A stretch of DNA of 32,762 nt from a bacterium (GCA_021812365.1 JAKANQ010000001.1:1-32762), one strand, 5' to 3'. Counted from the first letter of the stretch, positions 6,505 through 13,581 are shown. The notes: generated by a model not told the origin, from the letters alone. Translations and numbers: made by a program.

Positions 6505-6523
6505 ATTAGACGGATGATATACT
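6495..6523 (+). promoter_or_regulatory. Candidate secA promoter
   Basis: TTGGTT, 17 bases, TATACT. The transcript would start near 6530, giving a leader of about 110 bases before the secA ATG. The -35 box is only 4 of 6. Confidence 0.55.
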
Positions 6524-6544
6524 CTAAAAGAGCTGATTTTATTG

Positions 6545-6624
6545 GGTTGTAGGAGCGATTGCGGATGCGCACTCGCTCAACAATAAAAAAATTGGAGGTC
6601 ACCACCGCAGTCGCTCTTGCAACC
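6545..6624 (+). promoter_or_regulatory. secA leader: 20-bp helix with alternative hairpin
   Basis: Bases 6545-6564 (GGTTGTAGGAGCGATTGCGG) pair with 6605-6624 (CCGCAGTCGCTCTTGCAACC) along all 20 positions, three of them as G-U. The left arm ends exactly where the ATG of the upstream ORF begins. It also contains that ORF's AGGAG site. A competing hairpin forms between GAGCGA (6553-6558) and the nearer TCGCTC (6573-6578), extended by GCG/CGC. The right arm lies inside the upstream ORF, so ribosomes on that ORF would open the helix. The structure is seen in sequence; the regulatory role is inferred. Confidence 0.6.
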
Positions 6625-6627
6625 TAA
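6565..6627 (+). CDS. Upstream ORF in secA leader, 20 aa leader peptide candidate
   Basis: ATG at 6565 opens 20 codons, MRTRSTIKKLEVTTAVALAT, ending in TAA 12 bases before the secA ATG and in the same frame. AGGAG lies 9 bases upstream. The peptide has a basic start and a mildly hydrophobic end, like the beginning of a signal peptide. Codons 10-12 (TTG GAG GTC) form an internal GGAGGT, which could slow ribosomes. In E. coli the leader peptide SecM controls secA by translational arrest (established), but this peptide is far shorter and I see no SecM arrest motif. It could control secA by opening the leader helix or by reinitiation. Confidence 0.5.
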   Translation: MRTRSTIKKLEVTTAVALAT

Positions 6628-6639
6628 TACAGCCATTTT

Positions 6640-9147
6640 ATGTTCACTTTTTTATCGAAACTATTCAAAGACAGCAATATAAAGCGCCTTCAGGGCGTTA
6701 TTTTGAGCATAAACGAGCTTGAGGAAGAAATTACAAAGCTTTCCGACGATGAGTTAAAAGTGGAGTCCGAGACGCTTAAAAAGAAGATTCAGGCGAATTC
6801 TGAGGAGATGGAGTCTGAACTCACTGAGGTACTTCCAAGAGCATTCGCGCTTGTTCGCGAGGCAAGCCGTAGAACACTCGGTCAGCGTCATTTTGATGTT
6901 CAGCTTATCGGAGGTGCGGTGCTTCACGAAGGAAAGATAGCTGAGATGTTGACGGGAGAGGGAAAAACATTGACTGCCACGTCCGCGGTATATTTGAATG
7001 CGCTTACAGGCAAGGGCGTTCATGTGGTTACCGTGAACGATTATTTGGCTCGTCGTGATGCGGTATGGATGGGGCAGATCTATGATGCTCTTGGACTTTC
7101 TGTTTCGTGTATTGTGCATGATACCGCATATCGGTACGATCCGAAGTTTGAATCCGCGGAATTAGATAAGGAACGCGATGAGGTTGGCGGATTCCGTGTA
7201 GTGGAAAAGTTCTTGCGCCCCATCACAAGAAAAGAGGCGTACGCATGCGACATCACATACGGTACGAATCACGAATTCGGATTTGATTTCTTGCGTGACA
7301 ATTTGGCACTTGTGCTTGCCGATCGTGTACAGCGCCCTCATTATTTTGCGATCATTGATGAGGTGGATAGCATTCTTATCGATGAGGCGCGTACGCCACT
7401 CATCATCGCCGCTCCTGATGAAGAATCGAGTGAATACTACCGAACATTTGCAAACGTTGTTGCTCGTCTCAACCCAGAAGAAGATTATGTTGTGGATGAG
7501 AAGCTTCGCACTGTTTCAATCACAGAGCCCGGTATTGAGAAGGTTGAGAAGGCATTACACATCGAAAATATCTTCTCGCCGGAAAGTTCTCGCCTTGTGC
7601 ATTTTTTGCAGGAGAGTTTGAAGGCGAAGGCATTATTCCGCAGAGACAAGGAATATCTTGTAAGAAACAGTGAGGTGCTCATCGTTGATGAGTTCACGGG
7701 GCGCGTGCTGCAAGGGCGTCGTTATTCAGGTGGCCTTCATCAGGCAATCGAGGCAAAGGAGGGGGTGGAAGTGAAGAAGGAAAATCGTACCTATGCTCAG
7801 ATAACGATTCAAAACTATTTCAGATTATATAAGAAGATAGCGGGCATGACAGGAACCGCGCAAACATCCGCGGAAGAATTTCATAAAGTATATGGATTGG
7901 ATGTGGTCAGTATTCCTGCAAACAGGCCGCTTGTGCGCAAAGATTTACCCGATCTTATCTATAAATCAAAAGATGCAAAATATCGTGCGATTGCGGAGGA
8001 TATCAAGGAGCGCCATGCGTTGGGCCAGCCGATACTTATCGGTACCACTTCCATCGCGAACAACGAGATAGTCTCTCAGTATCTCGCGAGCGCACACATC
8101 CCTCATGAAGTGTTGAACGCAAAGAACAATGAGCGCGAAGGTGCCATCATCGCTCAGGCGGGCCGCATAGGTGCGGTGACAGTGGCTACCAACATGGCGG
8201 GCCGCGGTGTTGATATTTTGCTTGGAGGCAATCCACGCAACGATGAGGAGGCGAAGAAGATAGTGGAATTGGGAGGACTTTACGTGATAGGTACTGAGCG
8301 CCATGAAGCGCGCCGTATTGATAACCAATTGCGAGGGCGCGCAGGCAGACAAGGCGACCCTGGCGCATCTCGCTTTTTCCTTTCTATGGAGGATGATCTT
8401 ATGCGTATTTTCGGCGGAGACAGAATAAAGAATTTGATGCAGATGGTGAATCTTCCTGAGGATGTGCCGATTGAGTCAAAGATGGTTTCGCGCGCGGTGA
8501 ATCAGGCACAGCAAAAAGTTGAGGGAAATAATTTCGATGTGCGCAAACACCTGCTCGAATTCGATGATGTGTTGAATAAGCAACGAACTTCGGTATATGC
8601 AAAACGTTCACGTTATCTGGAAGCGGGGGAGAAGGGAGAGGTACTCCCATTAGTGCGTGAATTGCTTGAGCATTTCGTTTCGTTGTATGAAAAGCAGCAC
8701 GCCGCACGAGAAGAATATTCCGAGGAGCAGAACAAGCTTGTAGAAGAAGCGAAAAGTAAGCTTTCACTTATACCCGAATCGGTTGAGAGGGAGCGCTCTA
8801 TAATGCTTGCTCAGCATCTCGTGCGTATCTTGGATATGTTGTGGGTTGAACACTTGGAGAGTCTTGAATCGCTTCGTGAGTCGGTGAATATTCGAGCGTA
8901 TGCCCAGCATGAACCGCTCATAGAATATCGCAGGGAAGCGTATTCCTTGTTCCAACAATTGCAGATGAATTTCGAGCAGTTCACGTTCAATTCGATATTT
9001 GCGCTTTTTGCACTTGATGAGTCAAAGATAAAAGTGACGGAAAAGACTCCTTCGCACGTAGCTCCGGAAGAAGCCAGAGAACTTGGGCGTAACGACCCGT
9101 GCTACTGCGGAAGCGGGAAGAAGTATAAGCATTGTCACGGGAAATAG
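6640..9147 (+). CDS. secA: Preprotein translocase ATPase SecA
   Basis: SecA is the cytosolic and membrane-associated motor that drives unfolded preproteins through SecYEG. All landmarks are present in 835 residues: N-terminal MFTFLSKLFKDSN, Walker A MLTGEGKTLTA (near residue 105), Walker B/DEAD region IIDEVDSILIDEARTPLI, motif TNMAGRGVDILLGG, and the arginine-finger region QLRGRAGRQGDPG. The C-terminal zinc site DPCYCGSGKKYKHCHG, which binds SecB or phospholipid and ribosome in other bacteria, is intact. An in-frame TAA at 6625 rules out a longer start. There is no usable Shine-Dalgarno before 6640, only the leader helix, so initiation may depend on the upstream ORF or on a further start near TAATAC. 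Confidence 0.98.
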   Translation: MFTFLSKLFKDSNIKRLQGVILSINELEEEITKLSDDELKVESETLKKKIQANSEEMESELTEVLPRAFALVREASRRTLGQRHFDVQLIGGAVLHEGKIAEMLTGEGKTLTATSAVYLNALTGKGVHVVTVNDYLARRDAVWMGQIYDALGLSVSCIVHDTAYRYDPKFESAELDKERDEVGGFRVVEKFLRPITRKEAYACDITYGTNHEFGFDFLRDNLALVLADRVQRPHYFAIIDEVDSILIDEARTPLIIAAPDEESSEYYRTFANVVARLNPEEDYVVDEKLRTVSITEPGIEKVEKALHIENIFSPESSRLVHFLQESLKAKALFRRDKEYLVRNSEVLIVDEFTGRVLQGRRYSGGLHQAIEAKEGVEVKKENRTYAQITIQNYFRLYKKIAGMTGTAQTSAEEFHKVYGLDVVSIPANRPLVRKDLPDLIYKSKDAKYRAIAEDIKERHALGQPILIGTTSIANNEIVSQYLASAHIPHEVLNAKNNEREGAIIAQAGRIGAVTVATNMAGRGVDILLGGNPRNDEEAKKIVELGGLYVIGTERHEARRIDNQLRGRAGRQGDPGASRFFLSMEDDLMRIFGGDRIKNLMQMVNLPEDVPIESKMVSRAVNQAQQKVEGNNFDVRKHLLEFDDVLNKQRTSVYAKRSRYLEAGEKGEVLPLVRELLEHFVSLYEKQHAAREEYSEEQNKLVEEAKSKLSLIPESVERERSIMLAQHLVRILDMLWVEHLESLESLRESVNIRAYAQHEPLIEYRREAYSLFQQLQMNFEQFTFNSIFALFALDESKIKVTEKTPSHVAPEEARELGRNDPCYCGSGKKYKHCHGK

Positions 9148-9154
9148 AACGGAG

Positions 9155-9183
9155 TTGACTGGTGTAACGGCTTGCGTTAGTCT
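9155..9183 (+). promoter_or_regulatory. Candidate promoter for the 9212 gene
   Basis: TTGACT, 17 bases, TAGTCT in the 64-base gap after secA. The -35 is good and the -10 is modest. Confidence 0.45.
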
Positions 9184-9211
9184 GCAACCAGAACATTGAA
9201 GGAGGTGCGAA

Positions 9212-9589
9212 GTGAAGATATTTCTTATTTCTCCGGTGCAGAGGGCTGTGCCGGAAATGCAGGAAAGGATCGCTCGGTACGTAGCATCCCTTGAGGACGA
9301 AGGGCATCGTGTTCATTGGCCAATCAGGGATACGAAGCAGGATGATCCGACCGGCGGCTATGACGTTTGCAAGGTCAATTTCCAGGGAATCATGGAAGCG
9401 GATGAGATCCATATCTGGTATGAGGAAACGAGCGGTGGTTCGAAGTTCGATATGGGCGGGGTATTCATGCTCGTCACGATGCTCGGTTGGCAGAAGAAGG
9501 TCATAATTGCAAATGACGACGAGGTTGTGGATCCCAACAAAAAAAGTTTTTATAAAGTTTTCAAACGTCTCATGGAAGATGCAAAATAA
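9212..9589 (+). CDS. Nucleoside 2-deoxyribosyltransferase-like protein, 125 aa
   Basis: The pattern MKIFLISPVQ at the start and ADEIHIWYEETSGGSKFDMGGVFML in the middle is that of the nucleoside 2-deoxyribosyltransferase/DUF4406-like fold: a Rossmann-like strand, a buried Asp/Glu-rich loop and G-S-x-x-(D/E)-x-G. In characterised enzymes the last acidic residue is the catalytic Glu; here it is Asp80, a conservative change. The predicted role is cleavage or transfer at an N-glycosidic bond of a nucleoside or nucleotide, but the substrate is open. The start is GTG at 9212, fixed by a perfect AAGGAGGTG with GGAGG 6 bases upstream. No membrane segment. It is a single gene with its own terminator, beside secA but in accessory style. 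Confidence 0.75.
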   Translation: MKIFLISPVQRAVPEMQERIARYVASLEDEGHRVHWPIRDTKQDDPTGGYDVCKVNFQGIMEADEIHIWYEETSGGSKFDMGGVFMLVTMLGWQKKVIIANDDEVVDPNKKSFYKVFKRLMEDAK

Positions 9590-9592
9590 ATA

Positions 9593-9616
9593 CCCCCGCC
9601 ATTCGACGGGGATTTT
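9593..9616 (+). terminator. Terminator after the 9212 gene
   Basis: CCCCG-ccattcga-CGGGG followed by ATTTTG. The stem is short (5 bp) but lies 4 bases after the stop codon, between convergent genes. Confidence 0.6.
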
Positions 9617-9624
9617 GTTTCTAG

Positions 9625-10011
9625 TTAATAGGGGATATTTGCGTCGGGAATCTCCTGAGGGTTGTTGCGCGTGGCGCAATATTGTTTATATCTTTCAGTA
9701 TTCTGTACAATGTCCTTCTTGATCTCATTTTCATCAAAGCTAAGAAAGATGCCAAATTCGTTGTGAGGGAGTGCACGCCATAGTATTTCGATCTCTGCCT
9801 CGCTGAAATGGTGTTCTCTCAGAAGTGCGGTAAAAATATCTTTTTGTATCAGACTCCATTCCACTAAAGTAAATTGGTGTTTGCATTTATCGCACACCAC
9901 ACCGCGTGTGGGAATGTAGGGGCTATCACTTTCCATGTTATAAAATCTTACTTTTCCCATGCAGCCATTTTGCGGACATGGGGTTTTAAGATACACATGG
10001 GGACCGTTCAT
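9625..10011 (-). CDS. Zinc-ribbon protein, hypothetical, 128 aa
   Basis: The ATG at 10011 is preceded by AAAGGAGAG, so the protein starts MNGPHVYLKTPCPQNG rather than at the track start 10068. CPQNGC and VVCDKCKHQF supply four cysteines in C-x4-C ... C-x2-C spacing, a likely zinc ribbon covering residues 11-46. The rest is charged and helical, with an acidic segment FLSFDENEIKKDIVQNTERYKQYC. There is no signal peptide. Zinc ribbons of this kind often bind nucleic acid or hold a protein contact; nothing here decides which. It is transcribed alone from a good promoter (TTGACA-17-TACTGT) with an inverted repeat over the -10 box. I do not recognise the family. Confidence 0.8.
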   Translation of the reverse strand: MNGPHVYLKTPCPQNGCMGKVRFYNMESDSPYIPTRGVVCDKCKHQFTLVEWSLIQKDIFTALLREHHFSEAEIEILWRALPHNEFGIFLSFDENEIKKDIVQNTERYKQYCATRNNPQEIPDANIPY

Positions 10012-10030
10012 TGTTCTCTCCTTTGTATGA

Positions 10031-10044
10031 ACTGTATTCACAGT
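10031..10044. promoter_or_regulatory. Possible operator over the zinc-ribbon promoter
   Basis: ACTGT-attc-ACAGT is a 5-bp inverted repeat overlapping the -10 box at 10040-10045. Such a position suits a repressor, but a repeat this short can occur by chance. Confidence 0.25.
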
Positions 10045-10068
10045 ACAGAGGCGAAATATGTTTGTCAA
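10040..10068 (-). promoter_or_regulatory. Promoter of the zinc-ribbon gene
   Basis: A perfect TTGACA, 17 bases, TACTGT on the minus strand. The -35 box overlaps the T-run of the preceding terminator (TTTTTTTGACA). Confidence 0.75.
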
Positions 10069-10094
10069 AAAAACGGACCTTATGAAGGTCCGTT
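10066..10094 (-). terminator. Terminator of the 10095-11442 unit
   Basis: AACGGACCTT-cat-AAGGTCCGTT, a perfect 10-bp stem, followed by TTTTTG on the minus strand, right after the stop of the 10095 gene. Confidence 0.92.
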
Positions 10095-10328
10095 CTATTC
10101 ATGTTTTTTGATATTGCATAGCCGCTTTTCGAGGTAGGCGATATCTTCTTCTCTTGCAGGATTTTTGATGTCGCTTCCCATGACTCGAGTAAGTGCATCG
10201 ATATCACAGATGCTGAAGTGAGAGAATGGCATCAAACCGATCTCCTTGCGAAGTGTAAGAAGACGCTCAATTCTTTTCATAACGCGCTCCGCATCTTCGG
10301 GTCTAAACTCGATCCATGGTTTGCTCAT
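10095..10328 (-). CDS. Hypothetical small protein, 77 aa
   Basis: The ATG at 10328 (MSKPWIEFRPEDAERVMKRIERLL) is preferred over the GTG two codons earlier because GAGG lies 7 bases before it, overlapping the upstream gene's stop. The protein is charged and mostly helical, ending AYLEKRLCNIKKHE, with no membrane segment. I do not recognise it. It is the last gene of the unit that starts at 10610 or 11442 and is followed by a perfect terminator. A small partner or regulator of the neighbouring proteins is possible, but there is no motif to support a role. Confidence 0.75.
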   Translation of the reverse strand: MSKPWIEFRPEDAERVMKRIERLLTLRKEIGLMPFSHFSICDIDALTRVMGSDIKNPAREEDIAYLEKRLCNIKKHE

Positions 10329-10337
10329 TTGCACACC

Positions 10338-10610
10338 TCAGCACACGAGATCAAGCAATCTGTCGATGAGACGTCTCAATTTTGTCTTGCGAAATTCCTT
10401 TGCGGCAAGCTCGGGAATCTTTGTTTCATAATTATCATTATGCATGGTTCCATCGACGCGCGTGGTACCAATGCTGAGTGTCCCGAATTTGGGGCACCAC
10501 GTGATGACTTGTGCGTCGCCAAGAATGCTCGGATTGTGGGAAATGACTTCTACGCCATCCTTTCCGTCCGTGCAGTCTGCACAGTCCGCTTTGACCATAG
10601 GGTAGGCCAT
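10338..10610 (-). CDS. Hypothetical small Cys-containing protein, 90 aa
   Basis: It starts MAYPMVKADCADCTDGKDG from the ATG at 10610, with AGAGG 6 bases upstream. CADC gives one C-x2-C pair near residue 10; a further Cys lies at WCPKFG. This could be an incomplete zinc-binding module. The C-terminal third is basic (FRKTKLRRLIDRLL), compatible with nucleic-acid or protein binding. The next gene begins 9 bases later, so the two are coupled. A strong promoter (TTGATA-17-TATCAT) lies directly upstream, inside the gap to the nuclease gene, so it can be expressed independently of the nuclease. The family is unknown to me. Confidence 0.75.
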   Translation of the reverse strand: MAYPMVKADCADCTDGKDGVEVISHNPSILGDAQVITWCPKFGTLSIGTTRVDGTMHNDNYETKIPELAAKEFRKTKLRRLIDRLLDLVC

Positions 10611-10639
10611 ATCACACCTCTTTTAGAAGAACTGCCCCA

Positions 10640-10668
10640 ATGATAGTGGAGCGTAGGGGAAATATCAA
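10640..10668 (-). promoter_or_regulatory. Promoter for the 10338-10610 gene
   Basis: TTGATA, 17 bases, TATCAT on the minus strand, in the 64-base gap after the nuclease stop. Confidence 0.8.
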
Positions 10669-10674
10669 TAAGGT

Positions 10675-11442
10675 CTATTGGAGGTAGCCTATGTGTTTCA
10701 ACCAGTCGGCATTCTCCCATTCCCAAAGTTTCTTTGCCCCAAGGAATGCAGAGAAATCTTCTTCCCATGTAGGGAACTCTTTAAGTTCTATGTGGCCTTT
10801 CATCTCACCCCAACTGTGGCGGCATGCACGCATGACTGGATTATCCCATTGCATTTTGATCTGGAGTTTGCCGCCCTTATTGCGAAGAAGTGCTCCGCAA
10901 AAGATGCAAGGGCGACTTTGATCGATGCGCAGTATCCAGCGCGTCTCAAGTCCTTTAATGTCATTTTTCAGCGCGGCGAGATAGGCCGATGTTTGAAGGT
11001 TGTAATCGCGGTAGATCTCCTGAGATGTCTTTATATCCAACACGCCGAGTTTTTCATCTATCTCCGCAATTGCATCAATGGTGCCTGCATAACGATGTTC
11101 GTGATTAGCAAGACGGGCCTCGACATATTCGGGGTCAACCTTGATGTTATTTTCGGACATGAATTGCTGAAGCGCGGTGATGGAAGGTTCGATCGTTTCA
11201 GGAATTGAGACGGGTTGATTCAAGAATATCTTTTCCGCGGTCTCATGTATCAGGGTACCTTCGGCCGCAGATTGATTTTTAATACGTTCGCCTTCAGCGA
11301 AGCTCGACATCTTTCCATAGAACCGATAGAGTGCCGGTTTTGCTTTTATCTCTACAATACGAGTGACGCGCGGATACCATGTGCCGTCAATCTCATATCC
11401 GCAGCCCTGTTTAAACTCATCACTTGTTTTAAATTCATTCAT
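10675..11442 (-). CDS. PD-(D/E)XK family nuclease (RecB/Cas4-like fold)
   Basis: The core motifs of the RecB-type PD-(D/E)XK nucleases appear in order: GTLIHETAEKIF with His66, YAGTIDAIAEID with Asp123, GVLDIKTS with Asp136 and Lys138, and the helix motif YNLQTSAYLAAL with Gln150 and Tyr154. These residues bind metal and cut DNA in the family. A later CIFCG (Cys179, Cys182) is one Cys pair; the full four-Cys iron-sulphur set of Cas4/AddB is not seen. The length is 255 residues, without helicase domain, so it is a standalone nuclease. The ATG at 11442 has no Shine-Dalgarno; TATATA lies 9 bases upstream, so the mRNA may be leaderless. No CRISPR array or cas genes are present. Its role is unknown; phage-derived or genome maintenance are both possible. 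Confidence 0.82.
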   Translation of the reverse strand: MNEFKTSDEFKQGCGYEIDGTWYPRVTRIVEIKAKPALYRFYGKMSSFAEGERIKNQSAAEGTLIHETAEKIFLNQPVSIPETIEPSITALQQFMSENNIKVDPEYVEARLANHEHRYAGTIDAIAEIDEKLGVLDIKTSQEIYRDYNLQTSAYLAALKNDIKGLETRWILRIDQSRPCIFCGALLRNKGGKLQIKMQWDNPVMRACRHSWGEMKGHIELKEFPTWEEDFSAFLGAKKLWEWENADWLKHIGYLQ

Positions 11443-11605
11443 AGATAGGTGTATATAAGCATGATACCGTAAAACAACGAACTCATGCAGTTGACGCTCT
11501 ACCGAGAATGCTCTTTGGTAGGGGATGAAAATAGTGGCATATCAAGAGATATCATAAAAAATAATTTCAAAAATATTATTTTCTCAAATGTAAAAGATCT
11601 AGATT

Positions 11606-11684
11606 TAAAAACACGCCAATCATCTATCGGCGTATTTTGCCGAATTGTCTCATCCCTTAAAGAGGCGCCCGAAGGGCCGGGGGA
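11606..11684 (-). ncRNA. Candidate small RNA in the gap before the nuclease gene
   Basis: The gap 11443-11794 has no convincing gene. On the minus strand an extended -10 box TGCTAAAAT (11699-11691) is followed about 50 bases later by ACGCC-gatagatgatt-GGCGT and GTTTTT (11633-11606). The RNA would be about 80 bases. It begins with CCTCCCCC, complementary to Shine-Dalgarno sequences, followed by a small GCCC/GGGC hairpin. A second hairpin, CGGC...GCCG, overlaps the terminator stem. No -35 box is visible. This is a weak to moderate prediction. Confidence 0.3.
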
Positions 11685-11719
11685 GGTATGATTTTAGCAG
11701 AGCTTCAAGAAGAATGATG

Positions 11720-11745
11720 TGTCGCACAATATATCTTTTGCGACA
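11720..11745. repeat. Perfect inverted repeat TGTCGCA/TGCGACA
   Basis: Two perfect 7-base arms separated by 12 AT-rich bases that include TATATT on the minus strand. There is no T-run after either arm. It could be an operator or the RNA hairpin that ends the 11795-18790 unit. Its role is unknown. Confidence 0.4.
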
Positions 11746-11794
11746 GTAAACACCTTTTTACAACAGGCTGAGATCTATTGGATTTATTCTTTTC

Positions 11795-12223
11795 TTATAG
11801 ATAACTCACTATCTTGTTAAGTAACTCGAGTAATAACAGAAGAAAACGTTTTAAGAAATCAACCGCCCATGATATGAATGCCGGTGAATTTGCCGCATTC
11901 AGATGCGCATTGAACCACTCTGCTATCCTATTCAATACATTTGATACCGAATCATATGTTATTCCTTTTTGGTCCAAAAAGTTCTTGGCACTGCCAATCG
12001 GTATATTTGTGGTAGCTTGAGGCAGTTTGCTTCCCAATGTGTCTTTGAAGTTCTCAAACGGCTTTATAAGGTCATTTATAGGGCCCGTAACGGCGTTTTT
12101 AAGCGATTCTCCCGATGTTTGGATAGTTTGTGCCATTATGGGTTTTGGAGCCCCAATAAGCGTTATAATGACCAAAATCGAAAAAAACAAACCGAGATAG
12201 AATAATCGTATTTGGTTTGCCAT
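11795..12223 (-). CDS. Hypothetical secreted or membrane protein, 142 aa
   Basis: An N-terminal hydrophobic segment (about 7-24) ending in a Sec-type cleavage pattern (APKPIMAQ) suggests export. The mature part is amphipathic, with LIKPFENFKDTLGSKL and VLNRIAEWFNAHLNAA, and ends in a strongly hydrophobic stretch FLKRFLLLLLELLNKIVSYL (about 122-142), which may be a second membrane anchor. I do not know the family. It lies 20 bases after the M23 peptidase gene. It has its own extended -10 box (TGCTATAAT) 11 bases before the ATG and no Shine-Dalgarno. A role alongside the endopeptidase at the cell wall is a guess from position only. Confidence 0.75.
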   Translation of the reverse strand: MANQIRLFYLGLFFSILVIITLIGAPKPIMAQTIQTSGESLKNAVTGPINDLIKPFENFKDTLGSKLPQATTNIPIGSAKNFLDQKGITYDSVSNVLNRIAEWFNAHLNAANSPAFISWAVDFLKRFLLLLLELLNKIVSYL

Positions 12224-12243
12224 ATATTGTGCTTATTATAGCA

Positions 12244-13581
12244 TTATTTACAATCTGAATCCGAGGCATGGGGTATGCCTGCGAGATCTGGCAAGTATGT
12301 GACCGGGTCAATGGTGACGCCAATTGGTACAAGGCCCGCGGCCGGCGGGATTGATTTGTACTGAATGGTTGGCGCCCAAAGTACTGTGAGATGCAAGTGC
12401 GGACCGAAGGCGTATCCTGTATTACCGAGATAGCCGATAACATCACCCTTATTCACGTGCTGCCCTTTCACCACGATTATTTTTGAAAGGTGTGCGTAAA
12501 GAGTCGCTAAATTATTGTCGTGTTTGATGACGATATGTTTTCCATATTGAAATTTACTCCAGCGCGAAGTTCCCCGGTCGTTATTTCCTGTTGCGTCAAC
12601 TATTCCCGAATCCGCGGCAAGTATCGGTGTTCCAATAGGTCCGCCAAAGTCCACGCCATTATGGCTTTTTGAACGATATGCTCTCGCGGCAAATTTGGTG
12701 GGGCCGTAGCATTGCGTTATGTATGGGCTATCAATGGGAAAATCAAGTACGCCGTGGCGCTTGAGCGGCAATAATGTCGGGTCGAATGTGGAACGAAGTT
12801 TGTATTCGCTCTCATCGATCACCGCACTGATCTCGCTTTGTTTTTTATCAAGCTCCTTGAGCTGCGCCGCGTATATTTGTTCCTGGCTTTTTGTCTGCGC
12901 GAGTATCTGCTGCTTTTGATCTTTCTGTTCTTTCGCGATTTGTTGGAGATTTACAAGATTATTCGTTTGAATTTGCTTTGTGATTCTCGTTTTTTTGCTC
13001 TCATCTATTTTTGTTGCATAATTTTCGCGAAGATTTTTCAATTCGGTGATGTTATTTCTTAACGCGTCATTTATCGTGGTGATGCTTTCCATCTCCGCGA
13101 TGCTGTCGCTTAGCGTTTTCCCTTGAAGAATGCGGGTAAACAGGTCCTCCCCTTCTTTCTCTTGAAGTTCGGCAAAGAGATTTGCAATCGCTTTTTTCCT
13201 ATCGATGATCGAATTGCCAATCGTACCGATCTGCCCTGAGAGCGAACGAATCTCATATTCGAGTTTTTGAATGTTCAGCGAGTTCGTTTTGATGGAAAGA
13301 TTCAGCGAATTTATGTTCGCATTATATGTTTGAATATCCTTTTTAATTGAGTCTCCCGATCTGCTTATCTCATCAAGTGTTTTTGTGAGCGCGTCTCGCT
13401 GTGCCTGAATTGCCTGAAGTTCCGCGTTTTTCTCGTCGATATGTTTTTGAAGGTCGTCAATAGTCGTGGAATTGGTTGCGGATTGTGCCGTAGAATCCGC
13501 CGCGCGTACAAAAAAAGGATTGGTAAGCAAAATTGCTGACAAAAAAATAAACAAGAGCGATTGTGCGATAGAGCGTCGCAT
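12244..13581 (-). CDS. Murein hydrolase activator/M23 endopeptidase with coiled coil
   Basis: The architecture is that of EnvC-like proteins: signal peptide (1-27, ending FFVRAADS), long coiled coil (about 42-260), and a C-terminal LytM/M23 domain (about 290-415). Zinc ligands of an active M23 enzyme are visible: HNGVDFGG (His and Asp, near residue 306) and GPHLHLTV (H-x-H, near 396). This suggests real peptidoglycan peptide-bridge cleavage and not only an activator role, where these ligands are lost. It would act outside the membrane during division or growth. It starts 5 bases after the gltX stop, so it is in the murG-gltX transcription unit. The 445-residue length is normal. Confidence 0.92.
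   Translation of the reverse strand: MRRSIAQSLLFIFLSAILLTNPFFVRAADSTAQSATNSTTIDDLQKHIDEKNAELQAIQAQRDALTKTLDEISRSGDSIKKDIQTYNANINSLNLSIKTNSLNIQKLEYEIRSLSGQIGTIGNSIIDRKKAIANLFAELQEKEGEDLFTRILQGKTLSDSIAEMESITTINDALRNNITELKNLRENYATKIDESKKTRITKQIQTNNLVNLQQIAKEQKDQKQQILAQTKSQEQIYAAQLKELDKKQSEISAVIDESEYKLRSTFDPTLLPLKRHGVLDFPIDSPYITQCYGPTKFAARAYRSKSHNGVDFGGPIGTPILAADSGIVDATGNNDRGTSRWSKFQYGKHIVIKHDNNLATLYAHLSKIIVVKGQHVNKGDVIGYLGNTGYAFGPHLHLTVLWAPTIQYKSIPPAAGLVPIGVTIDPVTYLPDLAGIPHASDSDCK

Noticed and set aside
8399-9679. Minus-strand ORFs across the secA 3' end and the 9212 gene (122 and 230 aa)
   Set aside because: They are antisense to genes with clear family motifs and have no start signals.
10029-10050. 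LexA/SOS-box-like sequence around CTGTACTGTGAATACAG
   Set aside because: The CTGT and ACAG halves are spaced 4 or 9 bases apart, not the 8 of the E. coli box, and the motif in CPR is unknown; kept only as a weak inverted repeat.
11485-11530. tRNA-like fragment on the minus strand (CGGTAGAGCGTC)
   Set aside because: Only a D-arm-like half is present; no acceptor, anticodon or T-arm can be folded around it.
11680-11720. Plus-strand GGGGGAGGT followed by ATG
   Set aside because: The spacing of one base is too short and the frame stops after eight codons.
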